Shown: positions 34,395 to 45,835 of the stretch, in pieces
Position numbering within the stretch: position 1 is the first letter of the stretch
Layout: every line of letters begins with the position of its first letter
Assembly: GCA_933207985.1 (NCBI GenBank)
Contig: OW240917.1
Coordinates: forward strand, 113,624,655-113,688,654
Length of the DNA stretch: 64,000 bases
Direction of reading: 5' to 3'
Source of the DNA: Pelobates cultripes
Lineage: Eukaryota; Chordata; Amphibia; Anura; Pelobatidae
Position numbers and translations under genes: made by a program
The notes under the pieces: model-generated
What the model was told of the DNA's origin: nothing
The model's database searches: none
The model's input: only the letters and a program-made list of their open reading frames with translations

Positions 34395-34747
34395 ATGGCA
34401 GACTTAGTTCAGTGTAATAGTTGCTATGCATTTGTTTCACGTTCCACTTTTTGGAGGTTTGGTTGTTGTCTAATCTGTAGACAGTTCTCTATCTTGTGGC
34501 AGGAGATTGTATTTTTGAAGTCTGCGATTTGTAAATTATCTGGTGAACAAACTCAGACTGGAACTGCTGCAAAGCCACTGCCGCAGAGACATACTAGGAA
34601 TGGCAGATGGATTACTGTAGGATCTGGTAGACTTAGAGTTGTGGATAAAAGGTATTTTGCACAGTCTGTTGCTCTACATAATTCATTTTCTGCACTTTCA
34701 GAGTGTAATGGTGTTGTGGAGAGAGGCACTGAGGCTAGTGGTGTTGT
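34395..34747 (+). pseudogene. CR1-type LINE ORF1, N-terminal part
   Basis: The ATG at 34395 opens a frame with a Cys-rich head (C7, C10, then CCLIC), the zinc-finger-like start typical of CR1 ORF1 proteins, followed by a short helical stretch. It is interrupted at 34748 by a hAT element. The reading frame resumes at 35832 after one target duplication, so the gene was open when the insertion occurred. ORF1 binds the element RNA. The same Gly-Thr-Glu-Ala-Ser-Gly motif flanks both sides of the break. Confidence 0.75.
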
Positions 34748-35823
34748 CAGTGGTGTATCCTGGTTTTGTGCTGCCCTAGGCAGGACAAAACTCAGGCCAC
34801 CCCCACCTAACCCTTCCCCCCGCCCCACCTTCTAAATACACACACACAGTCAGACACAAACACACACACACAGTCAGACACAAACACACACACACACATA
34901 CACAAACAGACACACTCACAAACACAGTCAGACACAAACACACACACAAACACAGTCAGACACACAGTCAGACACAAACACACACACAAACACAGTCAGA
35001 CACAAACAAACACAGTCACACACACAGTCACAAACACAGTCAGATACAGAGTCAGACACAAACACACACACAGTCAGACACATACACAGACACAAACACA
35101 GTCAGACACAAACACACACACACACACTCACAAACACAGTCAGACACAAACACACACACACACACACAAACACAGTCAGACACAAACACACACTCACAAA
35201 CACAGTCAGATACACACAGAGTCAGACACAAACACACACTCACAAACACAGTCAGATACACACAGAGTCAGACACAAACACACACACAGTCAGACACATA
35301 CACAGACACAAACACAGTCAGACAAACACACACACACACACACACACTCACAAACACAGTCAGATACAAACACACACACACATTAACTTTTTTTTTTATT
35401 TAAATCCCCCCCCAACCTCCTTACCTTTGGGGGAGGGGGGGGTCTCTCTCCCTGGTGGTCCGGTGGTCCAGTGGCTGCAGGGCTGGCAGGCGGGCGGCGC
35501 TGGCGAGGGAGCACTTCCTCTGAGCTGTCAGCTCAGCTCCCTCGCGCGCCGGCTGCAGAGTGAGGCTGGGAGCCGGAAGATGACGTCATCTTCCGGCTCC
35601 CAGCCTCACTCTGCGGCGCGCGAGGGAGCTGAGCAGTCAGCTCATAGGAAGTGCTCCCTCGCCAGCCGCCTGCCAGCGCCGCCCACCCGCTCGGGATGTC
35701 AGTTAGCCGCAAGGCTAACTAGGCATTTGCCTTGGGCATTTGGGGGGCGGCGTTTTTTGCCGCCCCCTGAAAAATGCCGCCCAAGGCAAATGCCTTGTTT
35801 GCCTCGCGGCTAATACGTCCCTG
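34748..35823. mobile_element. hAT-like element inserted in the CR1 ORF1, 1,076 bases
   Basis: The ends are CAGTGGTGTATCCTGG and the reverse complement of CAGGGACGTATTAGCC. The exact 8-bp duplication GGTGTTGT is at 34740-34747 and 35824-35831. Inside are a CA-rich minisatellite with AGTCAGACACAAACACACAC units (34840-35385), a pyrimidine-rich block and a large palindrome (35492-35677). No transposase was seen. Confidence 0.93.
35535..35634. repeat. 100-base palindrome centred on TGACGTCA
   Basis: The arms carry CTCCCTCGCGCGCC, GAGTGAGGCTGGGAGCCGGA and their reverse complements. The centre, TGACGTCA at 35581-35588, is the consensus CRE (CREB/ATF) site. Weaker pairing extends to about 35492 and 35677. 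Confidence 0.9.
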
Positions 35824-35831
35824 GGTGTTGT

Positions 35832-36396
35832 GGAGAGAGGCACTGAGGCTAGTGGTTTTGTGGAGAGAGGCACAGAGGCTAGTGGTGTTGTGGTGAGGCC
35901 TAATAGAAAGCAGTTGTTGTTGGGGGATTCCATCATAAGAGGTGTGGAGATGGACAATGGTAGTCTTGTGAGGTGTCTTCCCGGAGCTACTGCTCACAGA
36001 GACAGGAGAGGTATCTGTAATATTGTTAAGCAAGCAAAGCAGGAAGGGGAATTGGATGTACTTGTCCATCTAGGGACAAATGACTTGGCTTGCAATGAGG
36101 TTTCAGAGGTTAAGGAAGTTTTTAGTGTTTTTGCCAATGATATACTGCAGGTTGCTTCCACACTGTCATTCTCTGAAGTTCTGCCTGTGCATAACACTCA
36201 GAATGACAGGCGGATGCGTATTAGGGACTTTAATTTGTGGCTTGGTGAATGGTGTCGGGAGCAAGGATTTGGCTTTATTTCTCATGGTAGCTCTGTTTGG
36301 AATGGAAATAAGCTGTACAAAAAAGATGGTTTGCATCTTTCTCAAAAGGGAACAAATGTTCTCAGTGAGCAGTTCAGAGGTTTTGCTGGGATGTAT
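35832..36396 (+). pseudogene. CR1-type LINE ORF1, esterase domain
   Basis: It encodes an SGNH-type esterase. Block I is LLLGDSIIRGV (about 35915-35943), block III is VHLGTNDLAC (about 36064-36093), and the catalytic block is KKDGLHLSQKGTNVLSEQF (about 36320-36375). This lipid-esterase-like domain is known in the ORF1 of CR1-group retrotransposons. The frame is open until a T2-like MITE inserted at 36397. The part before the hAT element and this part share one frame. Confidence 0.85.
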
Positions 36397-36887
36397 TTAA
36401 AGGACCACTATAGTGCCAGGAAAACATACTCGTTTTCCTGGCACTATAGTGCCCTGAGGGTGCCCCCACCCTCAGGGACCCCCTCCCGCCCGGCTCTGGA
36501 AAGGGGAAAAGGTTAAAAACTTACCTTTTTCCAGCGCTGGGCGCGTATTTCCCTGCCTCTCTCCTCCTCCGACCCTCCTGGCTGAATGCGCGACGCCAAG
36601 GGTACAGCTGCGCCACAAGATTCAGTCGAAACGATAGGAAAGCATTTAAGCACGCTTTCTATGACGTTATATGCCTCACTGTGAAAATCCCCAGTGAGAA
36701 GCATTGCAGTAGTGGCTGCCAATGGAGACAGCCACTTCAGGATTAGGCTGCTTTCATCCCATTATAAAACATAGCAGTTTCTCTGAAACTACTATGTTTA
36801 TAAAAAATGGGTTAACCCTAGAGGGACGAAGACTCCAGACCACTTCATTAAGCTGAAGTGGTCTGGTGCCTAGAGTGTCCTTCTTAA
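36397..36887. mobile_element. T2/Kolobok-like MITE inside the CR1 element
   Basis: TTAA lies on both sides (36397-36400, 36884-36887), the left end is TTAAAGGACCACTATAGTGC, and the right end is a degraded GAGTGTCCTTCTTAA. It has serial hairpins as in 59765-60250 but is more diverged. It separates the esterase and endonuclease segments. Confidence 0.85.
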
Positions 36888-37288
36888 ATCGGGAGGGGGG
36901 CAAAAGGGCGATAAAACATCAATCCAATTGTCCCCCAAAACAAGGACAGAAGGTGCCTGTAGCAAGTGTGTTAAAAAATGATAAGCTTAGAGTCATGTCT
37001 ACAAATGCTCGCAGTTTAGGGAATACGATCCATGAACTTGTGGCAATAATGGCAACTGATAGTGTAGATTTAGTCGCTGTTACTGAGACATGGTATAATG
37101 AGAAAAATGACTGGGACATAGCAATACCAGGGTACTCTTTATATAGAAAAGACAGGGAAGGCAAGAAAGGGGGAGTGGTGGCCCTGTATGTTAAGGATAG
37201 CATAAAATCTAGCCTAATAAAAGTTAGTGAGGCAAACATAGAGTCTGTTTGGGTTACGTTAGAATTTGGTAATCACACAGTAACTCGT
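36888..37288 (+). pseudogene. CR1-type LINE endonuclease domain start
   Basis: After the MITE the frame resumes with KLRVMSTNARSLGNTIHELV, then LVAVTETWYNEKNDWDIAI and GKKGGVVALYVKDSI, the N-terminal half of an APE-type endonuclease (Asn in TNARS, catalytic Glu in TETW). APE endonucleases nick target DNA for reverse transcription. The frame is the same as that of the esterase. It ends at about 37288, where foldback sequence starts; the rest of the endonuclease and all reverse transcriptase are missing. Confidence 0.85.
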
Positions 37289-37645
37289 ATTACAACAATA
37301 TCGTCAGTAAAAAAGTGCCGTTCATGTGTGAAAAATGAAAAAAACTTCACTTTTGCTAAAAATATCATTGTTGTAATACAAGTTACCGTTTTGAAACACT
37401 AATATTTGTGTTCAGCGAAGTCTCCTGAGTAAAACAGTACCCCCCATGTACACATTTTATGGTGTCTTGGAAAGTTACAGGGTTAAATATAGTGCTTGCA
37501 ATTCAAATTCTCTGCACTTTTTGCCTGGGTTGTCAGGCATGTCAATCAAATTTTATCTAATTAAATCACATAATTATTTGAAAATATTAAATATACACAT
37601 AGAATTTTAATACACATATATATGAATTTAAATTCTACGTGTATA
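37289..37645. mobile_element. foldback element remnant
   Basis: A palindrome (TTACAACAATATCGTCAGTA with partner ATATCATTGTTGTAATACAA) and the GTGTTCAGCGAAGTCTCC / CCCCATGTACACATTTTA blocks are shared with 33350-33530. It ends in AT-rich sequence at 37560-37645. Confidence 0.65.
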
Positions 37646-37650
37646 CTATA

Positions 37651-37814
37651 TCTAGTAGACAGCCACTAGAGGTGGAGTTAACCCTGCAAGGTAATTATTG
37701 CAGTTTATAAAAAACTGTAATAATTACACTTGCAGTGTTAAGGGTAGTGGGAGTTGGCACCCAGACCACTCCAATGGGCAGAAGTGGTCTGGGTGCCTGG
37801 AGTGTCCCTTTCAG
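37651..37814. mobile_element. T2-like MITE right half
   Basis: It closely matches the right part of 26742-27182: CACTAGAGGTGGAGTTAACC, a GTAATTATTGCAG / CTGTAATAATTAC hairpin, and the CACCCAGACCACT...GTGGTCTGGGTG hairpin with end GGAGTGTCCCTTTCA. Confidence 0.75.
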
Positions 37815-38829
37815 ACAAAAAAACTCATATAGCAGACAATAAAAATAAATGCAAAAAAAGATACAAAATAAACACAATAAAAAGAAAACTAAGGAAAAAG
37901 AAAAAAGAAACACCCAGAATAATAAGTACATACACTGGAAAATATATAACTAATAAATCAACTCTCATATAGAAGATTACATTTTATTATGTATAGTACC
38001 CAAGCAAGATATTATAAAAGAAAGTAGTGAATAGAACATCTATACTATGTCAAAACCAGGATTCTGCTAAACCATAAGAGTTTGTCTTTGTATTTTAGTT
38101 CTAACAGCTATGTGTATATCAGGCAGTCAGCAACAGTGCTAAGTGTGATCCACTGCACTTTGATGAGCGCACCGAGCATTTAAACGCATACCGTTCTATG
38201 CCGCCAATGGCAATTAAAGCCCTGCACATCGATAGTTCAGTCATTAAATGGTTAAGAGGGATCTATAAAAAGTTATTTCTATTGTCTTGTCTTTGAACTA
38301 AGGAAAGGATAACATTTCTCACAATGCCACTGACCCCCATTTGCTTAATCAGAGTAATTTAATCTGAATTGATATTTATGAATAATTTAATTTGTATATG
38401 TTAATATTGTGTAGTAAATATATTAATCATTAAGGAGGAGGTTAATATATGGTTATTTAAAATTTTACTATTAAGAAACCCCACAAGAAAACATTAACCA
38501 CTATTAAACGTTAACCACTATTTATGGTGTCTAATGACAACAGAAATTATGCTTTATTGATACAACATTTGTCCATATTGTGCATGCAATACGGAGCACA
38601 GATAATCATTGTTATAGGAACACCAGGGATACAGTGCTTAGACCTTGGTGACTCTTAACTGGTGTTCCACAGAACGTGATGGAATTGTGCAAATTGCAAA
38701 GAATCAGTAATTATTTATCTGCCTAATACCTTTTAGTCCTTATTTTTTACTATACATCCTCAGGCATTAACTAACCAGTAGACAAGAGCACATCTGTATT
38801 GTAAAGATGTATTAGACAACACTCTAGAG
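37815..38829. other. noncoding, nothing recognised
   Basis: About 1 kb of AT-rich sequence with no gene or element ends I can support. Confidence 0.4.
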
Positions 38830-39875
38830 CAGTGATAGAGAACCTATGACACGTGTGCCACAGATGGCAAGCCGAGTCCTCTCTGTGGACACATGGCCAT
38901 AGGTCGCCGGAGGGGGAGGGGGAATGCTGGCACGGGTCAGCAGCTATGCAGAGTAGGTGCCTGCCTGGCCAAAATGGCAGGCACCTACTCTGCTTTCATA
39001 TCGGGAGGACTCGGAGGCAGGGGGAGGGATCTGAGAAGCAGCTCTCCTGTGAGCAGGCTGTGTGGAGTGTTGCCGCGCATTACCGTGGCAACACTCCACA
39101 CAGCATTCTGTGCGCGGGAGGACAGGAGAGCTGCAGCCAGAACCTACAGAGAATTTACCACCAGCGGACCACCAGGGCTGGCTGCCCCCCCCTTCCTCCT
39201 TCACCAAAGGTAAGAAGAAGGGGGGGGATAAAGATTTTGATAATTTATAAGTAAGATTATAAAAAACAAACAAACCACATTTGCTACCTGCAGCACCCCC
39301 CCTCACACATAGCATCCCCACACACACAAGACCCTCCCACACACACACATCACCCCCCCCACACACAGCACACCCCCACACATAGCACACTTCACACACA
39401 GCACCCCTCTCACACACAGCAACCCTCACACAGATAGCACCCCTCACAAACACATATACTGCACCCCTCAATGCAGTATGTGTGTGTGTGTATTCAGCAG
39501 TCTGTATGTATTCGGCAGTCTGTGTGTTTGTGTATTCAGTGGACTGTGTGTGTCTATTCAGCAGACTGTGTGTTTGCATTCAGCAGTCTGTGTGTGTTGG
39601 TGTGCATGTATTCAGCAGCCTCTGTGTGTGTATTTAGCAGACTGTGTGTATGTATTCAGCAGTCTGTGTGTGTGTATTCAGCAGACTGTGTGCATGTATT
39701 CAGAGGACTGTGTATGTATTCAACGGACTATGTGTATGTGTTCAGCGGTCTGTGTGTACTCAGCAGTCTGTCTGTGTATATTCAGGTTTAATTGACGTGT
39801 TGGCACTTTGAGGAAAAAAAGGTTGACATGTATTGTGGTTTTGGCACTCGGACTCAAAAAGGTTTACCATCACTA
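38830..39875. mobile_element. hAT-like element with minisatellite, reverse orientation, 1,046 bases
   Basis: The ends are CAGTGATAGAGAACC and GGTTTACCATCACTA, the same family as 18264-18862 but flipped. The flanking 8-mers CTCTAGAG and TTCTAGAA are a diverged target duplication (6 of 8). Inside are a palindrome at 39058-39105 (GCTGTGTGGAGTGTTGCC arms), CA-rich sequence (39320-39465) and a TG-rich minisatellite with ATTCAGCAGTCTGTGTGTGT units (39475-39790). Confidence 0.85.
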
Positions 39876-39883
39876 TTCTAGAA

Positions 39884-40422
39884 CCTGAAATTAGAGGGCT
39901 GAAACAGACATAGCTTGTGAAATGTAAAGGATAAATATGTTAAACAAATACATATTAAGGTTTGTTCCTCTAGAGTCTAGAATAGTCTAGGATTTGAAAA
40001 GAGGGACAAGTCATGGGCAAGTTAGAATTGCACATCCCCTAGATAGAGAAGAAGTCATCACCTTATTTACATATTTTTAAAATAAATGAACACGAAAAAC
40101 ATTTGCCCTTGTATAGACTGTGCCTATTGTAAACACTAGATGCCAAAATAGAACTGGGCAATTGATATAAAACCAGTATTATCAAGTTTCTCTACTTATA
40201 AATACAATGCACGTTTGGAGCACCTAGTTACAGCAAATTGGATGTGACACTGAAAAGTATGCCATTGATCTTGGAATTGTTCTGCTGAACTGAAAACAGC
40301 ATTTGGACTGAGCGTAAATGTGTAGTCAAGCATGTCAGCAAAACACCTAATGCTACACATTTCTGTCTATGCGCAATAGCATTTCTGCAATGTTTTATCT
40401 ACTAAAGCTATACCAGACCGCC
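39884..40422. other. noncoding, nothing recognised
   Basis: No gene or repeat ends seen before the gap. Confidence 0.4.
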
Positions 40423-40522
40423 NNNNNNNNNNNNNNNNNNNNNNNNNNNNNNNNNNNNNNNNNNNNNNNNNNNNNNNNNNNNNNNNNNNNNNNNNNNNNN
40501 NNNNNNNNNNNNNNNNNNNNNN
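40423..40522. other. assembly gap, 100 N
   Basis: Exactly 100 N, again the conventional placeholder for an unsized join. It separates contig 3 from the contig that carries copy B and the first ugt8 exon. Confidence 0.99.
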
Positions 40523-41056
40523 CATATCAACAGAGGACAAACCCAGTGAGCATTATAATACATTAAGGGCTCTCCCTTGTCAGATGCCGCGGCTAAAAAG
40601 CGGCGGCCTGGTTGGGGGGATACCACCGCTTACAGCGGACATACCCGACCAGATGACTATCTGCCATAACTACGGTCCCAACCTCTAACCTAAGGAACGC
40701 ATGAAACGACCGGGCGGTGCATATGCCCTAACTTAACTTAACTGACATAGAACATCGTCCAGGCTGATACGGCGTGGAGAGCCCACCAGAACTGGAACTT
40801 ATGTTATGGAGATCCCCAGGGTCTAAACAAAACCCGGAAGATTTCCCTCAATGCCCCAATGCCATTCTGATCAGTGCTGGGCTGTCAGTAGCCCAGATGA
40901 TTAGATTCAGGGTTAGATTTGGAATTAGGATTTGGTTTAAAATTAGAGGTTGGTAAAGCATTAAGGATTTAAATTGGAATTAAGATTAATATTGTTACTT
41001 TGCAAAGGTATACAAATGTGGTATTGTTGTACTCAAGAGATGTTGCTGAGCATATT

Positions 41057-41566
41057 TAATATCATTGTATTACAGTGGGACACATAAAAAAAGGGGAAAA
41101 AATGAATACCATAAACAAAACAAAAAAATGGTGAAAAAATGGCACCTCAATAAAGCTAGCCCTCATTGTGTCCATGTTTAGAAAGTGTATGCTTATATGA
41201 AGTAAGTTAACAATATGATCTTCTAAATGCCCCAAAATGCACCTATCTTCAATTTGCCATTAAAGTGGTACCTTCAATGGGCAGGTTTTATGTTCAGCTC
41301 TATATTTTAACAACATACAATTTGACAATGGTATGCAAAGGGGGTCATTCTGTACTCAGGAAATATAGCTATAACAGTAGCACATAACACGTTTACAAAA
41401 TATACCACTATGGCACATTTCAGATTTTAAAAATGCACAGTTAGAATATGTGTATGTATTAAAAAAAAATTTTGTTTTTTGTTTTTTTTAACCACAACCT
41501 TTGACATACACTGGTGAAAAAAAGCACAATATACATCTACTTTTACAAATAATAGGCCTTTGTGGG
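41057..41566. other. segment present only in copy B
   Basis: About 510 bases between GAGCATAT and TAATTAAACATTC that copy A lacks. It is AT-rich with no frame of interest and shares the ATTGTTGTACTCAAGAGATG-type block with the foldback family. Confidence 0.7.
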
Positions 41567-42154
41567 GTAATTAAACATTCAAACTGTTACTTTGGAGAAA
41601 TATGTGATCCTTTGAAATACATGTCAAATACAATCAATAAAGCACTAGTGTCAATAAACAAGCTAAGCCCGCCCAGGCTGACACATGAACCTGCACTTTG
41701 AGCTGTGTGTTTTATGGCAAAATTGATTTCACTGTGCACCTTAAAGGGACACTGTAGTCACTCTAAAAAAGTAATCTTATTGAAGTGGCTAGTGTATGGA
41801 GTCCACTGGTGTCGCCATTCCACTCAGCATTAAAACCATTTTTAGTATTTTATTGCTAAATAAGAGTCCCCAGCATTCCATTGCATATATGTTGCTGAGC
41901 TAAAGAGGAAGCATTAAAGCATGTTAGCATGAGCAGCAATAGGCTGCTGTGATATATGCCGAGAGTGTCAGATGACAACTATCAACCTAACACAACACTC
42001 AATGTGTGTAATCAGTGTGGTTAGAATGAATTGTGTAATCTCTGCTTTAGCCATGTCTCCAACAGATGCTGGGCTTTTTGTACAGGATTAGTTATTTAGT
42101 GTCAAACTGCTCGATCATGGTTTAACATTGACTGGAGGGAGGTTGCTGCAGGCA

Positions 42155-45100
42155 CTATACCCAATCCTCTGAGGGGGCCGGCCGCGTTCCACGCTGGAGC
42201 CGCCGGACCGGGTGGCAATCTCGCAGGTCCGGCGGAACACCTGTCACTAATGCTGAGGACTGAAGGAGGAGGGATGTCTCTCTATCATGCTTCCTCGCGG
42301 TTCCCACAATTCTAAGCCCCCGTGGCTCTCCACTGTCGGTCAATGCAGGGCTGGCACTGCCTCCCCGTTCCGCAGGCACCTTGCAGGCAGCCGACAAGGG
42401 AGGGAGGAAGAGAGGACCCGGGAGCTCAGCTGCAGCTCCTCCGGGTCCTCCTCTCGCGAGCACAGAGCATTGTCGCGTTTACCATGGGATTCCTGGTTGT
42501 TGCAGTGGTGAGAGTGAACTCTAGCCCCATACACACACACACACTGCCCCCCATACACACACACTACCCCCACACACACCATGCACATTTACACACTGCC
42601 CCCCATACACACATTGCCCCACACACACAAACACGGCCCCCAATGCACACATTGCCACACACACATACACAGCCCCCATACACACATTGCCCCACACACC
42701 CTACACATTCACACACTGCACCCCCCCCACACACACACTGAACCTGTCACACACACTGCACCCCTCACACATTGCACCACTGCTCCTATAACCTACTACA
42801 GCCCCATATCCCCAGCAGACCCCAGGTAAGTTGACAAACTGTTCTTAAACGGTTTGACTACTTACTCTGGGAGGAGGTCCCAGCACTCCTGGCACCATAA
42901 CCGCTACACAGATCAGAAGTGGTTATTGTGCATGGATTATTTCTTTAAATAATCTACAGGTGCCCCTCCCGAGATCAGGCTCTGGATCTGCCACTGGTGT
43001 AAATTTATATATGCATAATACACAGAGAAATGTCATTAATATGTACCATATGTAATGAGCTGATATTGGCCCAGTCTTGTTGCTAGGTGCATACGCCACA
43101 ACAATAACATATTTGAAGTGAAGAGCGCACCCACAGGACTTCAAAATAAACAAGATAACGTTATTTTTTACAGTTGTGCCCTACATACATTCACTATTTC
43201 AGTCCCATTACCAAGCTTTCCTTAATATGTCACGGTAGTTGGACTGAAACACTGATTACATGCAAAGGCACGTCTGCTTAAAATAAATCTGCACTTTTGT
43301 TATTTTTGAAGCCTATGAGTGCTTTTTTGCACGTTGGAGTAATTTTTAATTTTAAGTTATCTTTTCTAACTCTGTACCTGCACACTATGCTGGTAGGACG
43401 CATTATGGGGCTGGTAAATAATTTTTTTCCAGGGCTGCTTTTAATTCCCAGTCCGGCCCTGTCAAAGTGAAAATGCTATTTCTTCAACATGGTCTGTTGT
43501 GTGAGTACCTTACTATAAAGCAATATGTGTATTTCCTCTCGTGCGCTTCAAGAGTTAATAATACTGGCATAAGAACAGAAAAAAACAAGAATCCATTTCC
43601 CCAGTTTATAATATATATCTCTTCTTTTCAGTGCCTGAGATAGTAAAACAAGAATGGACTGTTTCACTCCGCTGTGTGTAGTCTTTGTTCTATTGAACTT
43701 TGCAATTAGTTATTCATCATAGACTTCAGTACTTTAATGTACAGCTGTGTTTGCTGTGCAAGAGCCTTGCTGGTGCTAACAAGCAGAGTCCCACTGTAAA
43801 TGACTAAATATTAAACAGCGTTAAAATTCAACCATCCTGGAATAATGCAAGACTTAGAGATTGTTTTTCAAATGTGAGTGTGTTTATTGTGTGGGTGTGT
43901 GGAGTGGGTTTCATATACTTTAATGCATTATCTGTATAATGCATTTAAAAAAAGAATATCTAAATTGTAGCCAAGAGACTACCTTAAGATAGTTTTATGG
44001 CTGCAATTGTTGTATTCTTTTTTTAAATTTAATATTACTACTATCAGGAGGCCCTTGACAAACTGAGGATCCAGGTTATGTATTCATAAGTGTGAACAAT
44101 CCCGCATTTTGGGGTACTTGGCTCCTTAATGGGCAGGCTCGCCTCCTTGACAGGCGGACCCGTCCCCTGAACAAATCCTGCTCTCTTCCTGCCCATCTCT
44201 GTGCCAGAAGGTGGGTAGAAAAGATAGGTAAGTATGTGTATTATTTCTTAAGATATATTAATCAGGTTAAACACTAGATAAAAAAGCAAGAGCTAGCCAG
44301 CTGTCTAATAGTTAACCCCTTAGGCCGGATTTTGTATATTTGGGCATGCATTTTAAGCATCTAGGGCTTGATTTCAGCCATGCAGCAAATTCTGTCATTA
44401 TTACATATAAAGAACAATTTCCAGATTCTGCAGTTTGATTCACACTTCAGTAAATACCCGTGACAATGTAAGGTAGGGGTAAAGTCAATGGAGGAGAATT
44501 AACGAATTGTTTTGCTTTAAAAAGCTGGTCAAAAATGTAAAAAATAAGGAGTCACCAATGGAACATGCTGGCTGGTTCCAATGGTTTCCATAGTGATTGC
44601 TCCACTTCAAGTACTTTGAAGAACTTTTTACAACAAACACTTTGATCAATCTCCCCGAAAGAGTAGTTGATAGGTGTAAGAAATTGAAAGAGATATGATG
44701 AGACTATAAAAAGTAACACGCCATAAACTGGACTTTGGGCTTCTGTAGTTCACTAGATTTACTTGGCAAACCTTGTTGTAATATAACTTGAATCATCTAG
44801 AAATTGTATACAGGCTGTTCAGAGTTCTCTTGTTTTCAAACAATGGTATGCATATGATATATATTTGTAATCTCTTTGTCAAAAAAACCCGTAATCATTC
44901 TTTTTTCTTGACCACATTTTCCCACTGGTACCAGAGAGTAGTTAGTTTTGTGTGTATGAGTGATGGTTGTTTTATTGCAAGCTGGTATCTCTAGTTCTCA
45001 CAAATAAATGCAATCATTTCTGGCCTGGTAGGTATTTGTGGTGTTTTCCAATAATGTGGTAATATTGAGGTAGCTGAGATTAGTATATGGGAAATAATGA

Positions 45101-45211
45101 TCCTATCTACCTTATCTAGAAAAGTGGGAAGGAGTTTAACCCCTTAAGGACCAAACTTCTGGAATAAAAGGGAATCATGACATGTCACACATGTCATGTG
45201 TCCTTAAGGGG
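42155..45211. other. copy B equivalent of 1482-4537, noncoding
   Basis: GC-rich and CA-rich block (42155-42790), then unrecognised sequence, then an intact palindromic MITE at 45139-45215. Confidence 0.5.
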
Positions 45212-45790
45212 TTAAACAAACAATCCTTTGGAGAGAGAGTTGATAGTTGGTGCAACTACATGAATTAGGGAAAAAATAATGTCCCAAAATGGTTTGATTT
45301 TTCTACATTGCCACCAAATGTGGAACATATCACCCACCTCCCCGCAGTCTCTCCCACAAGTGTCCGAGGTATCTCGGAACATCTTTTTAAGTTTAGTGGG
45401 AACCAGATACCATCGGCATATGACTTTCAAATGATTCTCGATGTGGTTTCAACAAGATGTCATACCTCTTAAGGCTTCTTTAATTTTGTACCTTTAATTT
45501 TGTGCCAAATCAAATTCAACTTTCAAGTCAGATTCCCAAGCAGACATGTATTGCAGTTTTTTGATGGGAAATGAAGACAAGTAATAAGAGAAGGAGGAGA
45601 CGGTGTGTTTTTAAACAGGGTGTTTCAGACAGATAGTTTCCAGATTAGTGGGTTGTAAAGTTGTGTATGAGTAATCTAGAGAGGAGATACTATAAAGTTT
45701 GGTTAGTTTTGTAGTAATGTGTTGATACTGTGTAGATAGGCAGTCATCTAAATTATATTTGTTTTTCAGGATTTGAAATGATAGTGCATT
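45212..45790 (-). pseudogene. L1/Tx1-like ORF2 C-terminal fragment, copy B
   Basis: Counterpart of 4538-5115, with the same stops and frameshifts and a few substitutions, including one in the Cys/His segment region (Ile to Phe). Confidence 0.7.
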
Positions 45791-45835
45791 ATTTAAAAAA
45801 AAAATCAAAAAAAATCAATATGTAATATGTTCTAT

